NCBI GenBank assembly: GCA_904395885.1
Contig: CAJFOF010000053.1
Location: forward strand, 1-64,000
Source: an uncultured Lachnospiraceae bacterium
GTDB lineage: Bacteria > Bacillota > Clostridia > Lachnospirales > Lachnospiraceae
DNA length: 64,000 nucleotides
Direction of reading: 5' to 3'
A program made the translations under genes and the position numbers. The notes below the pieces were generated by a model. It worked only from the letters and a program-made list of their open reading frames with translations. It was not told the origin of the DNA and did not search any database. Positions 43,743-53,144 of the stretch are shown in pieces (positions within the stretch are counted from its first letter, which is position 1; each line of letters opens with the position of its first letter).

Positions 43743-44219
43743 ATGGAGACTTGGAAAGAACTGCTGGATAATCAGGTGCTGGTAAGCTCAGTAATCGGCT
43801 GGACCGTAGCCCAGGTGTTGAAGACGTTGATTGACTTTGCTATGAACCGCAGCTTTCACGTGGAGCGGCTGACCGGTTCCGGGGGAATGCCCAGTTCCCA
43901 TTCTGCTACAGTATGTGCGTTGACGACTTCTGCCGGCATCTGCTATGGAGTGGGATCATTCGAGTTTGCAGTGTCATTTGTCATGGCGATGGTGGTCATG
44001 TATGATGCTGTCGGCGTCCGGAGGGAGACGGGAAAACAGGCAAAGCTTCTGAACTGGATCATGTCATCAGAACTTTTTAAACAAAAGCTCAATGAATTAA
44101 ATGCGGAGTTTTTTCAGGAAACCTTAAAAGAGTATGTGGGGCATACGCCGCTGCAGGTAATTGCCGGGGCCATTTTGGGAATCGGTATTGCTCTTATCGC
44201 CAATATGTGTTATATGTAA
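43743..44219 (+). CDS. Divergent PAP2-family membrane protein
   Basis: This 158-residue protein has about four helices and the divergent PAP2 (DUF212/YuiD) motifs GGMPSSHSATVCALTT (about residues 46-61) and YDAVGVRRETGKQA. The SSHSA and the RRE residues correspond to the phosphatase motifs of PAP2 enzymes, so a lipid or phosphate ester phosphatase is possible. No substrate is known. Confidence 0.9.
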   Translation: METWKELLDNQVLVSSVIGWTVAQVLKTLIDFAMNRSFHVERLTGSGGMPSSHSATVCALTTSAGICYGVGSFEFAVSFVMAMVVMYDAVGVRRETGKQAKLLNWIMSSELFKQKLNELNAEFFQETLKEYVGHTPLQVIAGAILGIGIALIANMCYM

Positions 44220-44294
44220 GAAAATGCACGATTCATGCCGGACGGAGACAGCCGGGGCGTGGAAAGTGCTTTTTTGTGAAAGAGTGATAAAATT

Positions 44295-44921
44295 ATGGAA
44301 AGAAGAGTTATTTTAGCTTCTGGTTCTCCAAGAAGAAGGGAATTGATCAATCAGATCGGATGGAAGCCGGAAGTAATTCCAAGTACAGTGGAAGAGAAAA
44401 CAGAGGAAACATTGCCGGATAAAGTAGTGGAAAGCCTTTCATTCCAGAAAGCCAGAGATGTGGCGGCCAGGCTTCTGAAGGGAGAACTTGAGCCGGGATG
44501 TCTCATCGTGGGTGCGGATACCGTTGTGGCGGCCGGCGGAAAAATCCTGGGAAAGCCGAAGGATAGAAAAGATGCAGCAGAGATGCTTTCTGCGATTCAG
44601 GGAGACGTCCATCAGGTGTATACAGGTGTGACCGTGATGGTGTATCGGGGAAAGCAGAAAGAGGGAGAAGCGTTTGCAATCCGGACATTTTCAGAGAGAA
44701 CAGATGTGTGGGTATATCCGATGACGGAAAAGGAGATACAGGATTATATCGCCACAGGAGAACCGATGGATAAAGCAGGCGCCTATGGAATACAGGGGAG
44801 GTTCGGAGCTTTTATTGAAAAGATACAGGGCGATTACAGCAATGTAGTCGGACTCCCCATCGGACGTCTGTACTATGAGGTAAAAAGAATGACTGGCAGT
44901 TCTGAGGACTGCTGCACGTGA
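44295..44921 (+). CDS. maf: Maf nucleotide pyrophosphatase
   Basis: Maf proteins hydrolyse dTTP/UTP or modified nucleotides and act around cell division. The 208-residue protein begins with the family motif ILASGSPRRRELI (residues about 5-17) and has VGADTVVAAGGKILGKPKD and the AYGIQGRFGAFIEKIQGDYSNVVGLP C-terminal block. It is followed by a Cof phosphatase gene 24 bases on. Confidence 0.94.
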   Translation: MERRVILASGSPRRRELINQIGWKPEVIPSTVEEKTEETLPDKVVESLSFQKARDVAARLLKGELEPGCLIVGADTVVAAGGKILGKPKDRKDAAEMLSAIQGDVHQVYTGVTVMVYRGKQKEGEAFAIRTFSERTDVWVYPMTEKEIQDYIATGEPMDKAGAYGIQGRFGAFIEKIQGDYSNVVGLPIGRLYYEVKRMTGSSEDCCT

Positions 44922-44944
44922 CGTGAGAAAAGGAGAAAGATCTG

Positions 44945-45727
44945 ATGATTAAGCTGATTGCTTCCGACATTGACGGCACTCTGGTGCCGGACGGCGCTGG
45001 GGAAATCAACCCGGAGATTTATAAAGAAATTTTACGGCTGAGAGGGAAAGGAATCCAATTTGCTGCGGCCAGTGGCCGCCAGTGGGTCAGCATCGAACGG
45101 CTGTTTGAACCCATCAAGGAAAAGATTTTTTATATTTCCGATAATGGTGCCTACATTGGCTGTCATCCCAGAAACCTGTTCCTGACATCCATAGACCGGG
45201 ACGTGGTGATGGAAATGGTAGATGATGTAAGACAGAGACCGGACTTGGATATTATGGTCAGCGGTCCCAATGTAGTTTATCTGGAAACGGATAATGAAGA
45301 ATTTTGCCGCTGGCTCACTGACAGTTACCGTTTTCAGGTAAAACAGGTAAAAGATTTAAAACAGGTAGACGATCGGTTTATTAAGGTTTCTGTGTATAAA
45401 TCCCACGACGTGGAGGAAGCTGCAAGGGACATCCGGGAAAAATATAAAGATCGATTAAAGATCACGATTGCCGGAGACATGTGGATGGACTGTATGGCGG
45501 AGAGCGTCAATAAAGGGCAGGCGATCAGGACACTCCAGGAGTGCTTAGAGATTTTGCCGGAAGAGACCATGGCATTTGGCGACCAATTAAATGATATTGA
45601 GATGCTGAACCGGGCTTACTACAGTTTTGCCATTGGAAATGCCAGGCCGGAAGTAAAAGAAGCCGCAAGATTCCAGGCCGACACCAATGTCAATGACGGG
45701 GTTTTGAAAATCCTGCGTCTGCTGTAG
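44945..45727 (+). CDS. Cof-type HAD-IIB phosphatase
   Basis: This 260-residue HAD phosphatase has the nucleophile motif SDIDGTLVPDG (about residues 7-17), AASGRQ as motif II and GDQLNDIEMLNRA as motif IV, with the IIB cap between. It is distinct from the Cof protein at 19.9 kb. It lies between maf and the PpiC gene and may be co-transcribed with both. Confidence 0.93.
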   Translation: MIKLIASDIDGTLVPDGAGEINPEIYKEILRLRGKGIQFAAASGRQWVSIERLFEPIKEKIFYISDNGAYIGCHPRNLFLTSIDRDVVMEMVDDVRQRPDLDIMVSGPNVVYLETDNEEFCRWLTDSYRFQVKQVKDLKQVDDRFIKVSVYKSHDVEEAARDIREKYKDRLKITIAGDMWMDCMAESVNKGQAIRTLQECLEILPEETMAFGDQLNDIEMLNRAYYSFAIGNARPEVKEAARFQADTNVNDGVLKILRLL

Positions 45728-45742
45728 TGTCAGGAGGCCTGT

Positions 45743-46738
45743 ATGATAAGGAGTAAAAACAGGGGGAAGAATAGCTTCCTTTCCCGCGTCTGGCTGACTT
45801 TTTTTGCCGCAGCAACTGTTTTGGCAGCTGCGGTGGGCTGCACAAGAGCTGCCGGAGAGGCAGGGATGGGGGAAGAAGATGCCTACACGCTGCCGGAGAT
45901 TATGGTTATCGTTGCCACAGAACGAAACCGCTACGAGACAGTCTATACGGATCAGATATGGACAGTGGAAGTGGACGAGGCAGGCACGACTATGAAGGAT
46001 ATGCTGCTGGATCAGATCAGAGGTTTTTTGGAGGATATGGAAGTTATGAGACTTTTAGCAGAGTCCAGAGGCATCGAGCTGACGGCTTCAGAGACCAGCC
46101 AGGTTTATCGCCTGGCCCAGGAATACTACCGTACTCTGTCAACCGGCGATCTGGCCTTTATCGGGGCCTCAGAGGAAGAAATTCAGACCTTGTATGAAAG
46201 ATATTGCCTTGCCAACAGGCTGGTAAATGAGCTAACGAAGGAAGTTAATCTGGAGATCAGTGATAATGAGGCGAAGGTGATCACCGTCCAGCAGATTGTT
46301 GTCAGTTCCGTTGATACGGCGCAGGATGTGTACAGTCAGGTCACGGCAGAGGGAGCCGACTTTGGGGCTATTGCCGAAGAATACTCTGAAGATGTCGAAA
46401 TAGACAGATCTTTGGGCAGAGGGGAAGAGAGCGAATCATATGAAGCTGCCGCTTTTTCACTGGAGGATGGTCAGATCAGCCAGCCGGTGGAATCAGAAGG
46501 AAAGTATTATATCATTAAATGCGTCAATTCTTACGACGAGGAAGCGACCGCGATCAGAAAGAATCAGCTCTCTTTAGCCAGAAAAAATCAGGCTTTCCGG
46601 TCTATATATGACCAGTTCAAAGAAGAAAATCCGGCCCGGATTTCAGACGAACTTTGGAGCCAGGTGAATTTTGAAGGCGGAGAAGACTGCATAACTACCA
46701 ATTTTTTTGATCTGTACCGCGAGTATTTCCCGGATTAG
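45743..46738 (+). CDS. PpiC-type peptidyl-prolyl isomerase lipoprotein (PrsA/SurA-like)
   Basis: This is a 331-residue exported foldase. The N-terminal signal ends at a lipobox cysteine in AAAVGC (about residue 33). A SurA-like helical N-domain follows, then a parvulin domain (about residues 175-275, with ITVQQIVVSS, FGAIAEEYSED and GQISQPVESEGKYYIIK). It would help fold secreted proteins at the outer face of the membrane. It ends with a helical tail. Confidence 0.9.
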   Translation: MIRSKNRGKNSFLSRVWLTFFAAATVLAAAVGCTRAAGEAGMGEEDAYTLPEIMVIVATERNRYETVYTDQIWTVEVDEAGTTMKDMLLDQIRGFLEDMEVMRLLAESRGIELTASETSQVYRLAQEYYRTLSTGDLAFIGASEEEIQTLYERYCLANRLVNELTKEVNLEISDNEAKVITVQQIVVSSVDTAQDVYSQVTAEGADFGAIAEEYSEDVEIDRSLGRGEESESYEAAAFSLEDGQISQPVESEGKYYIIKCVNSYDEEATAIRKNQLSLARKNQAFRSIYDQFKEENPARISDELWSQVNFEGGEDCITTNFFDLYREYFPD

Positions 46739-46764
46739 AGAAGCGGAGAGAAGGAGAAGAATTT

Positions 46765-47052
46765 ATGGAACAGGAGAAAAGAAGGGGGAGGAGAAAAACC
46801 GAGATACCAGGGCAGGAGGATGCCTCGGCCCACCCCAGAAGTCGGGGAAGAAAACGGAAAAAGCGGGGAAATCCTCTGAAGACGCTGCTGCTTCTCCTGC
46901 TCTGTGTGATTCTGGCAGGAGCCGGCTGGGGCATAGTGCGGCTGGGACAGACTGTATTCAGCGGTACCACTAAAGAGACAGAGGCAGTAGAATCCTCCCG
47001 GGAAGTAACGCCAGAGACTTTTCCTGAGAGCGGAGCGGAAACCTTTTTATAG
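46765..47052 (+). CDS. Small single-span membrane protein, unknown function
   Basis: I do not recognise this 95-residue protein. The first 47 residues are very basic (many Arg and Lys), one membrane helix follows (about residues 50-68, LLLLLLCVILAGAGWGIV), and the outer tail is Glu/Ser/Thr-rich. GAAGGAGAAG lies before the ATG. It sits between the PpiC foldase and glnS and may belong to the foldase unit. Confidence 0.7.
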   Translation: MEQEKRRGRRKTEIPGQEDASAHPRSRGRKRKKRGNPLKTLLLLLLCVILAGAGWGIVRLGQTVFSGTTKETEAVESSREVTPETFPESGAETFL

Positions 47053-47054
47053 TC

Positions 47055-47083
47055 TTGCTGTTTTCACGGCCATGTGCTATACT
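47055..47083 (+). promoter_or_regulatory. Extended -10 promoter of glnS
   Basis: TTGCTG (47055-47060) and TATACT (47078-47083) are 17 bases apart, with TGC before the -10. Confidence 0.6.
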
Positions 47084-47114
47084 GAAAGCCAATTAGACAA
47101 TGGAGGAATCAGGA

Positions 47115-48809
47115 ATGGAAGAGAAGAGGCTTGCGCCGGAGGTAGAGGAAAAGGAGACGGTTTCCAGGAATTTTATCCAGCAGGAGATCGATAAGGATTT
47201 AGCAGAAGGGGTCTATGACCATGTTCAGACCCGGTTCCCGCCGGAACCCAATGGTTATCTCCATATCGGACATGCCAAGTCTATATTGCTCAACTACGGC
47301 TTGGCCCAGGAATACGGAGGAAAATTTAATCTGCGTTTCGACGACACGAACCCTACGAAAGAGAAGACGGAATTTGTCGAGTCGATCATTGCTGATGTAA
47401 AATGGCTGGGGGCAGACTTTGAGGACAGACTGTTCTTTGCCTCCAATTATTTTGAACAGATGTATGAATGCGCTGTAAAGCTGATTAAGAAGGGAAAGGC
47501 TTTTGTCTGCGATCTCAGCGCAGAGGAAATCCGGGAGTATAGGGGAGATTTCAACAATCCGGGGAAAGAAAGCCCTTATCGGAACAGGAGCGTGGAGGAA
47601 AATCTGGCTCTTTTTGAGGGGATGAAAAACGGTCTTTACCGGGACGGGGAAAAGGTTCTCAGAGCTAAGATCGATATGGCGTCTCCCAACATCAATATGA
47701 GAGATCCGGTCATTTATCGGGTAGCTCATATGGAACATCACAATACCGGAGATAAGTGGTGCATTTATCCAATATACGATTTTGCACATCCCATCGAGGA
47801 CGCCATTGAGCACATTACCCATTCAATCTGTACTCTGGAGTTTGAGGATCACCGGCCTCTGTACGACTGGGTGGTAAGGGAATGCGAGTTTGAGCAGCCG
47901 CCGCGCCAGATCGAGTTTGCAAAACTGTATCTCACAAATGTTGTGACAGGAAAACGGTATATTAAAAAACTGGTCGAGGACGGTATCGTAGATGGCTGGG
48001 ATGACCCCAGATTGGTAACGATCGCAGCTCTCAGAAGAAGAGGCTACACGCCGGAATCTATCAAGATGTTTGTGGATCTGGTGGGCGTTTCCAAAGCGAA
48101 CAGCTCCGTCGATTACGCAATGCTGGAGTATTGTATCCGGGAAGATTTGAAACTAAAGAAATCCAGAATGATGGCTGTTTTGGATCCGGTTAAGCTGATC
48201 ATCGATAATTATCCGGAAGGGCAGACAGAAGAACTTCCGATTCCCAATAATACAGAGAATCCTGATCTGGGAGATCGTATGGTTCCGTTTTCCAGAGAAT
48301 TGTATATTGAGCGGGAAGACTTTATGGAAGAGCCGCCGAAAAAATACTTCCGCCTGTTCCCGGGAAATGAGGTAAGACTTTTCGGGGCATATTTTGTGAC
48401 CTGTACAGGCTGTGAGAAGGACAGCGCCGGAAATATAACGGCGGTTCACTGTACCTATGATCCGGAGACGAAAAGCGGCTCCGGCTTTACAGGCCGGAAG
48501 GTAAAGGGAACGATCCACTGGGTATCCGCTGCCGAAGCAGTGCAGGCAGAATGCCGTTTATATGAGAATATTGTGGATGAGGAAAAGGGAAAGCTGAACG
48601 AAGACGGGACATTGAATTTAAATCCCAATTCGCTCACTGTGGTAAAGAATTGCTATATGGAGCCGGCGCTGGGAAGCGCTGAGGCTTTTGACAGCTTCCA
48701 GTTTATGAGAAACGGGTATTTCTGTGTGGACTGTAAAGACAGCACTGCGGAACATCTGGTATTTAACCGCATTGTCTCGCTGAAAAGCTCCTTTAAGATA
48801 AACAAATAA
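47115..48809 (+). CDS. glnS: Glutaminyl-tRNA synthetase
   Basis: GlnRS charges tRNA-Gln directly. The 564-residue class I enzyme has the HIGH region [14 protein letters not shown], the block [24 protein letters not shown], and two C-terminal beta-barrel anticodon domains. The KMSKS loop, MSKRK in the Escherichia coli enzyme, reads VTGKRY here. ATG 47115 has GGAGG at 8 bases; the ATG at 47100 overlaps that site and lacks its own. Many Firmicutes lack glnS and use the amidotransferase route, so its presence is worth noting. Confidence 0.96.
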   Translation: MEEKRLAPEVEEKETVSRNFIQQEIDKDLAEGVYDHVQTRFPPEPNGYLHIGHAKSILLNYGLAQEYGGKFNLRFDDTNPTKEKTEFVESIIADVKWLGADFEDRLFFASNYFEQMYECAVKLIKKGKAFVCDLSAEEIREYRGDFNNPGKESPYRNRSVEENLALFEGMKNGLYRDGEKVLRAKIDMASPNINMRDPVIYRVAHMEHHNTGDKWCIYPIYDFAHPIEDAIEHITHSICTLEFEDHRPLYDWVVRECEFEQPPRQIEFAKLYLTNVVTGKRYIKKLVEDGIVDGWDDPRLVTIAALRRRGYTPESIKMFVDLVGVSKANSSVDYAMLEYCIREDLKLKKSRMMAVLDPVKLIIDNYPEGQTEELPIPNNTENPDLGDRMVPFSRELYIEREDFMEEPPKKYFRLFPGNEVRLFGAYFVTCTGCEKDSAGNITAVHCTYDPETKSGSGFTGRKVKGTIHWVSAAEAVQAECRLYENIVDEEKGKLNEDGTLNLNPNSLTVVKNCYMEPALGSAEAFDSFQFMRNGYFCVDCKDSTAEHLVFNRIVSLKSSFKINK

Positions 48810-48844
48810 GATTGGCGTCAGTGCACAGTCCAAAATTACGGTTA

Positions 48845-48894
48845 GAAAGCCGGTACGAAAGAAACTTGCTGATAGGTTCTTTCGGCCGGCTTTC
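48845..48894 (+). terminator. Hairpin after glnS
   Basis: GAAAGCCGG (48845-48853) pairs with CCGGCTTTC (48886-48894), and CGAAAGAA (48856-48863) pairs with TTCTTTCG (48877-48884). It is strong but without a clear T-run. Confidence 0.6.
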
Positions 48895-48939
48895 ATATAT
48901 GAATCATAGATGGCTTCGATAATGCAGAAGGGAGAGGCT

Positions 48940-50403
48940 ATGGAACTTTTGATTCCGCTGGACAGCGAGTCTAAGATGCCGCTGTATGAGCAGATATACC
49001 GCCATATTCGAAAGGAAATAAGAGAAGGCGCACTGGGGGCGGGGGAAAAACTTCCCTCCAGCAGAATTTTGGCAGAAAATCTTAAGGTCAGCCGCAGCAC
49101 AGTCCAGATGGCTTATGATCAGCTTCTGGCGGAGGGGTATATGGAGACAATTCCCTGTCGAGGCTGTTTTGTATCCCGAATTGAAGGGCTGGTAGGGGTT
49201 GAAGCTGTCGGGCAGCAGGGTGGAAAATTAACGGATGGGGAGGAGAGCGCAGGCAGAGACTTCCCAAACCCATCAGACAGAGGATTCTCAGAAAAAGGGA
49301 ATCCCTTGATCGATTTTTCACCAAGGGGGATTGATTTAGAAAAGTTTCCCTTCAGCGTCTGGAGAAAGCTAAACCGGGATATATTGGTGGATGGCAACCG
49401 GGAGCTGTTCCAGGCAGGAGATCCGAGAGGGGAACTGTCTTTGAGGAGAGAGATTCGGACATACCTCCATTCGGCCAGAGGGGTGAACTGTCAGGAAGAT
49501 CAGATCATCGTTGGAGCGGGAAGCGAATACCTGCTGATGCTGCTCTCCAGGATTTTGGGACCAAAGCACAGGATTGCTATGGAAAATCCTACGTATAAAC
49601 AGGCTTATCGGGTTTTGTCCGGAGAAGGATACGACGTAGTGCCCGTTGATATGGATCACTCTGGAATGAGAGCTGATTTGCTGAAGAAAAGCGGAGCTGA
49701 CATAGCTTACGTTATGCCTTCCCATCAGTACCCTATGGGAGTGGTTATGCCGATCACACGGCGGCAGGAGCTGCTGGCGTGGGCTTGGCGGGAGGAAGAA
49801 AGGTTTATTATAGAAGATGATTACGACAGTGAATTTCGCTACAAGGGAATTCCAGTACCAGCTTTGCAGGGCATGGATCAGAAGGAGCGGGTCATCTATA
49901 TGGGAACCTTTTCCAAGTCTATTGCTCCGGCAATCAGGGTGGGGTTTCTGGTACTTCCGCGTACGCTTCTTCCATTATATCGGGAGAGAGCTGCTTTTTA
50001 TGCATCCACGGTTTCCAGGATCGATCAGAACGTGCTCTGCCAGTTTATGGTGGGAGGCCATTATGAGCGCCATCTGAACCGGATGAGAGCGCTGTACAGA
50101 GGAAAGCATGATGCCCTGCTGACCGCTTTAAAACCGCTGGAGAGAGAGTTTGAGATACAGGGGGAGAATGCAGGCCTGCACGTTCTGATGACCAGCAGGA
50201 AAGGGATTGCGGAAGAACGGCTTGTGGAACTGGCAAATGAGATGGGAGTTAAAGTCTATGGTCTGTCGGCATATTTTATCCGACAGGAACAGAATCACTA
50301 TCCGCCTACAGTGATCTTAGGTTACGCAAGCCTGACAATCGAGCAAATTCAAAATGGAGCCAGTCAATTGCTCCGGGCATGGAAGGATGTGGAAAAGTGC
50401 TGA
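48940..50403 (+). CDS. MocR/GabR-type regulator (GntR HTH fused to aminotransferase)
   Basis: This 487-residue protein has an N-terminal GntR winged helix (residues about 10-75, with LPSSRILAENLKVSRSTVQMAYDQLLAEGY), a linker, and a class I aminotransferase-like domain. The PLP lysine is in GTFSKSIAPAIRVGF. Such proteins sense PLP or amino compounds and often control vitamin B6 or GABA genes (PdxR, GabR). No pdx or gab gene is next to it. ATG 48940 behind GGGAGAGG gives the family N-terminus. It overlaps the following lipoprotein gene. Confidence 0.93.
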   Translation: MELLIPLDSESKMPLYEQIYRHIRKEIREGALGAGEKLPSSRILAENLKVSRSTVQMAYDQLLAEGYMETIPCRGCFVSRIEGLVGVEAVGQQGGKLTDGEESAGRDFPNPSDRGFSEKGNPLIDFSPRGIDLEKFPFSVWRKLNRDILVDGNRELFQAGDPRGELSLRREIRTYLHSARGVNCQEDQIIVGAGSEYLLMLLSRILGPKHRIAMENPTYKQAYRVLSGEGYDVVPVDMDHSGMRADLLKKSGADIAYVMPSHQYPMGVVMPITRRQELLAWAWREEERFIIEDDYDSEFRYKGIPVPALQGMDQKERVIYMGTFSKSIAPAIRVGFLVLPRTLLPLYRERAAFYASTVSRIDQNVLCQFMVGGHYERHLNRMRALYRGKHDALLTALKPLEREFEIQGENAGLHVLMTSRKGIAEERLVELANEMGVKVYGLSAYFIRQEQNHYPPTVILGYASLTIEQIQNGASQLLRAWKDVEKC

Positions 50404-51206
50404 CAAAAAATCAGATATTGGGGATAGCTGCTGCGCTGATCTTGCTGGTAGGCTGTACTATGGCAGGAGAATGGAAGAGAAGTTCAGCGCCCGGACTGTC
50501 TGACGCCGGTCGTTCCCTTTCCCAGGAGGAAGAGGAGAGCCAGGTGATACCGATTACAGAGGAGGAGGCAGAGATTCTGGAGAAACTAAAGTCAGCCATG
50601 GAGCAGGGAGACCTGGAGCAAGCAGGGAGAATGCTTAATCAGATCGAGGAGATTATGGTCACCCTCTATTATGAGAAGGCAGAGGGAAGACCCTGCCGCT
50701 ACGACGATGGAATCCTGACGTTTGAATTGGAGGGAAGCGGGATGGTCCTAAAAGGAAGCGGAACCTGTTTCTACGGAACCTTTTCTGCGGCGGGACCAGA
50801 GGGCTTTTGCCGGGCGGTGAAGGGAACGATTCTGGAACAGCCCCGCTGCGACTTTTCAGAAGGGGAATGGAAAGAAGGAAAGATGGAAGGAACCGGAAAA
50901 ACAGGGTATTGCTATTATGAAGGGACTCAGGGAGAAGAAGTGGCGGCTGTTTTTCGCCAAGGGGGTTTTGTGCAGGACCTCCTTGACGGACCGTTTACCT
51001 ACCACAGTACCAATGGTGAGGGGGAGACGTCTGTGTGGACAATGGAGGCTGATCACGGAACGCTGATACTGGATGACAGGTGGGAATATCTGGAAGACAA
51101 AATGGAATACCGCCTGCCTTCTGATAACGATGAGACCCATGTGTATGTCGTTTTGGAGAGCAGTAATTCGGAGCCGGTGTGGGGAAATGCTCTCCGGTGG
51201 GAATAG
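50397..51206 (+). CDS. Lipoprotein with MORN-like repeats, unknown function
   Basis: I do not recognise the family of this 269-residue protein. The N-terminal hydrophobic segment ends in LLVGC, a lipobox with the lipid-bearing cysteine near residue 18. A helical acidic part follows (about residues 45-85), and then glycine-rich short beta motifs (GEWKEGKMEGTGKTGYCYYEG) that resemble MORN repeats. GTG 50397 has GGAAGG upstream. The start lies within the end of the MocR gene, so the two are probably co-transcribed. Confidence 0.72.
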   Translation: MLTKNQILGIAAALILLVGCTMAGEWKRSSAPGLSDAGRSLSQEEEESQVIPITEEEAEILEKLKSAMEQGDLEQAGRMLNQIEEIMVTLYYEKAEGRPCRYDDGILTFELEGSGMVLKGSGTCFYGTFSAAGPEGFCRAVKGTILEQPRCDFSEGEWKEGKMEGTGKTGYCYYEGTQGEEVAAVFRQGGFVQDLLDGPFTYHSTNGEGETSVWTMEADHGTLILDDRWEYLEDKMEYRLPSDNDETHVYVVLESSNSEPVWGNALRWE

Positions 51207-51243
51207 CGTCAGTGAGCAAATACAAGAGAAAAGAGGAAAAGAG

Positions 51244-51738
51244 ATGGAATTGACAACTTTGTGCTATCTGGAGCGGGGAGATGAATACCTGATGCTCCAC
51301 AGAATCAGTAAAAAGGATGATATCAATAAAGATAAATGGATCGGAATTGGAGGTCATTTCGAGGGGTGGGAAAGCCCGGAGGAATGTCTGCTGAGGGAGG
51401 CAAAAGAAGAAACCGGTCTGACTTTGACGTCCTATCGTTTCAGAGGGCTGGTGACGTTTATCTCCGGGGAACGGCCGCCGGAATATATGTGCCTTTATAC
51501 GGCTGATGGCTGGGAGGGAGAGCTGACAGACTGTCGGGAGGGCAAGTTGGAATGGGTAAAAAAAGAGTATCTGAAGGAACTGAACTGCTGGGAAGGAGAT
51601 AAGATTTTTCTAAAACTCTTAAGGGAAAATGCACCGTTTTTTTCTTTGAAGTTGCGGTATCTGGGAGATGAGCTGAAGGAGGCCGTGCTGGACGGTAAGG
51701 CCATTTCCCTGCCTCTGGACCCGAAATGGAACAAATAA
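51244..51738 (+). CDS. NUDIX hydrolase (MutT/8-oxo-dGTPase-like)
   Basis: This 164-residue protein has a complete NUDIX box, GGHFEGWESPEECLLREAKEETGL (about residues 37-60), with the Mg-binding REAKEE. The N-terminus ELTTLCYLERGDEYLMLHR is typical of the 8-oxo-dGTP diphosphatase-like subgroup in clostridia, although substrates vary. ATG 51244 is chosen for its family N-terminus. Confidence 0.93.
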   Translation: MELTTLCYLERGDEYLMLHRISKKDDINKDKWIGIGGHFEGWESPEECLLREAKEETGLTLTSYRFRGLVTFISGERPPEYMCLYTADGWEGELTDCREGKLEWVKKEYLKELNCWEGDKIFLKLLRENAPFFSLKLRYLGDELKEAVLDGKAISLPLDPKWNK

Positions 51739-51741
51739 AAA

Positions 51742-51768
51742 GGAGCTGCAGTTTCATTCGCAGGCTCC
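51742..51768 (+). other. Short imperfect hairpin after the NUDIX gene
   Basis: GGAGC-TGC pairs with GCA-GGCTCC across a short loop (51742-51768), directly after the stop. It has no T-run. Confidence 0.4.
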
Positions 51769-51809
51769 TAAAGGAAGTAAAAAGGTTAGGTATGAGTTTT
51801 TATGTAAAA

Positions 51810-51856
51810 GCCATATGAAATCTGGATTTTCGGATTTTGTATGGCTATTGTTTTTT
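51810..51856. terminator. Terminator after the NUDIX gene
   Basis: GCCATA (51810-51815) pairs with TATGGC (51840-51845), and AAATC/GATTT extends the stem inward. TATTGTTTTTT follows on the plus strand and TTTTA on the minus strand. It may serve both directions. Confidence 0.7.
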
Positions 51857-51857
51857 G

Positions 51858-51985
51858 TCGAGTCCGGCAGCGGTTGCGCGCTGAGTGCCACCGGCCTCTG
51901 GTCAGGAGCGGAAAGCCTCACCCGGCGATCCGCAGGCGGCAGCCGGATGCATCTGGTTCCAGGTCCTCGGCTTCACCGCTTGATG
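51858..51985. other. GC-rich structured patch without a gene
   Basis: This is the main content of the 344-base gap 51739-52082. About 128 bases are clearly more GC-rich than the AT-rich sequence on both sides. They contain inverted pairs such as GGCAGC with GCTG-TGCC, and the near-perfect palindrome CCGGATGCATCTGG (near 51943). A 63-codon open frame crosses it but has no ribosome site and no known motif. A structured RNA or repeat remnant is possible. Confidence 0.4.
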
Positions 51986-52082
51986 TAATTAATATAACGT
52001 ATAATTGTGTGCAGAATATGGACAATTTATAAAATCAAAATAAACATTTACCATAAAAATAATAACAAAAAACGAAAGATTA

Positions 52083-53057
52083 TTACAGCTTCTCCAGATA
52101 GCTTGTCCGGTATGCTTTGGGACTCTGGCCGAACTCTTTTTTGAACAGGCGGTGAAAATGACTGGAATTTTCATAGCCCACCTGAACAATAATGTCCTCA
52201 ATAGGCATGGACGTTTCTGTCAGGAGATAGATGGCCTGCACCATGCGGCGCTTTTGAACGTAGCGGTTAAAGGTGTAGGGGGAATACTTTTTCATTAGAC
52301 GGCTGATGTAATAGGACGGCTGTCCCACCTGCCGGCAGAAATCTTCCAACGACGCAGTGCGGTAATGATTCTCTATATAGGACAAAGCGTCCAGCACCAG
52401 GCTTTGCTCGTAGGCAGAAGGGGTTCCGCGGGTAATATTGTAAGTTCTGTTGGTCAGCTCCAGGAGCAGGGCCGCCATCGTGAGGCGGAGGATCCGCTGA
52501 CTGTTGCGCTTCTGGCCCAGTAGAATACAGATCATATTTTCCAGTAGATTCTGGGCCTCCAGCATGTCTTTGAGATGAAAATGGAGATAGGCCTCATCCC
52601 CTGGGACACCCTGGATAGTGGCATTCAGAAAACGTCGGAGGACGGTATCTTCGATCAGCATATCGTAAGGAAAACGGAGAAATTCCGGCATGACCAGAAA
52701 ATGAACAGCAATATCGTCATACCCGGCAGCCGCAGTGGAATGGGAAGTTCCCTGCTGAAGAAAGAGCAGATCTCCGGTTTCCAGAGTCAGACGGATATTG
52801 CCGTTTATGGTATGGCGGGAAGAACCGCTGACAATATAGATCATTTCCAGGCAGTTGTGGGTATGACTGGGGAATTCTACAAAACGGGCGTGTTTTAAAA
52901 TACTGATGGCCGAGGTGGCCTGAACCAGGGCAGGCTGTCCATTCTCGCCATCAGGCAAGACGGCGGAGTAAAACGAGAGAACCGGCTTCCCGGAATTTAA
53001 GATTTCCTGTTCTTCGCTGCTGATCTCCTTTAACTGGCCGATTATTTCTTTTTTCAT
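52083..53057 (-). CDS. AraC-family transcriptional regulator with cupin sensor
   Basis: This 324-residue regulator has an N-terminal cupin-type domain (FVEFPSHTHNCLEMIYIVSGSSRHTINGN, about residues 55-85) and a C-terminal AraC double HTH (about residues 220-320, with VQKRRMVQAIYLLTETSMPIEDIIVQVGYENSSHFHRLFKKEFGQSPKAYR). These proteins usually sense a sugar or metabolite and activate nearby catabolic genes; none is adjacent here. Confidence 0.94.
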   Translation of the reverse strand: MKKEIIGQLKEISSEEQEILNSGKPVLSFYSAVLPDGENGQPALVQATSAISILKHARFVEFPSHTHNCLEMIYIVSGSSRHTINGNIRLTLETGDLLFLQQGTSHSTAAAGYDDIAVHFLVMPEFLRFPYDMLIEDTVLRRFLNATIQGVPGDEAYLHFHLKDMLEAQNLLENMICILLGQKRNSQRILRLTMAALLLELTNRTYNITRGTPSAYEQSLVLDALSYIENHYRTASLEDFCRQVGQPSYYISRLMKKYSPYTFNRYVQKRRMVQAIYLLTETSMPIEDIIVQVGYENSSHFHRLFKKEFGQSPKAYRTSYLEKL

Positions 53058-53144
53058 GTTTAACCACCTGATTTCTGGGGATAATAGCGTTAGGGTACAA
53101 GATCATTGCAGCTCCATCGGGATCACTTCCAGAGCTATACATTC

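Noticed and set aside
47100..47117. Upstream ATG of glnS at 47100
   Set aside because: It lies within the GGAGG site itself and has no ribosome site of its own; the ATG at 47115 is at correct distance.
51841..52032. 63-codon open frame across the GC-rich patch
   Set aside because: It starts inside a terminator, has no ribosome site and is low-complexity Arg/Ser-rich. It is listed as a structured patch, not a gene.
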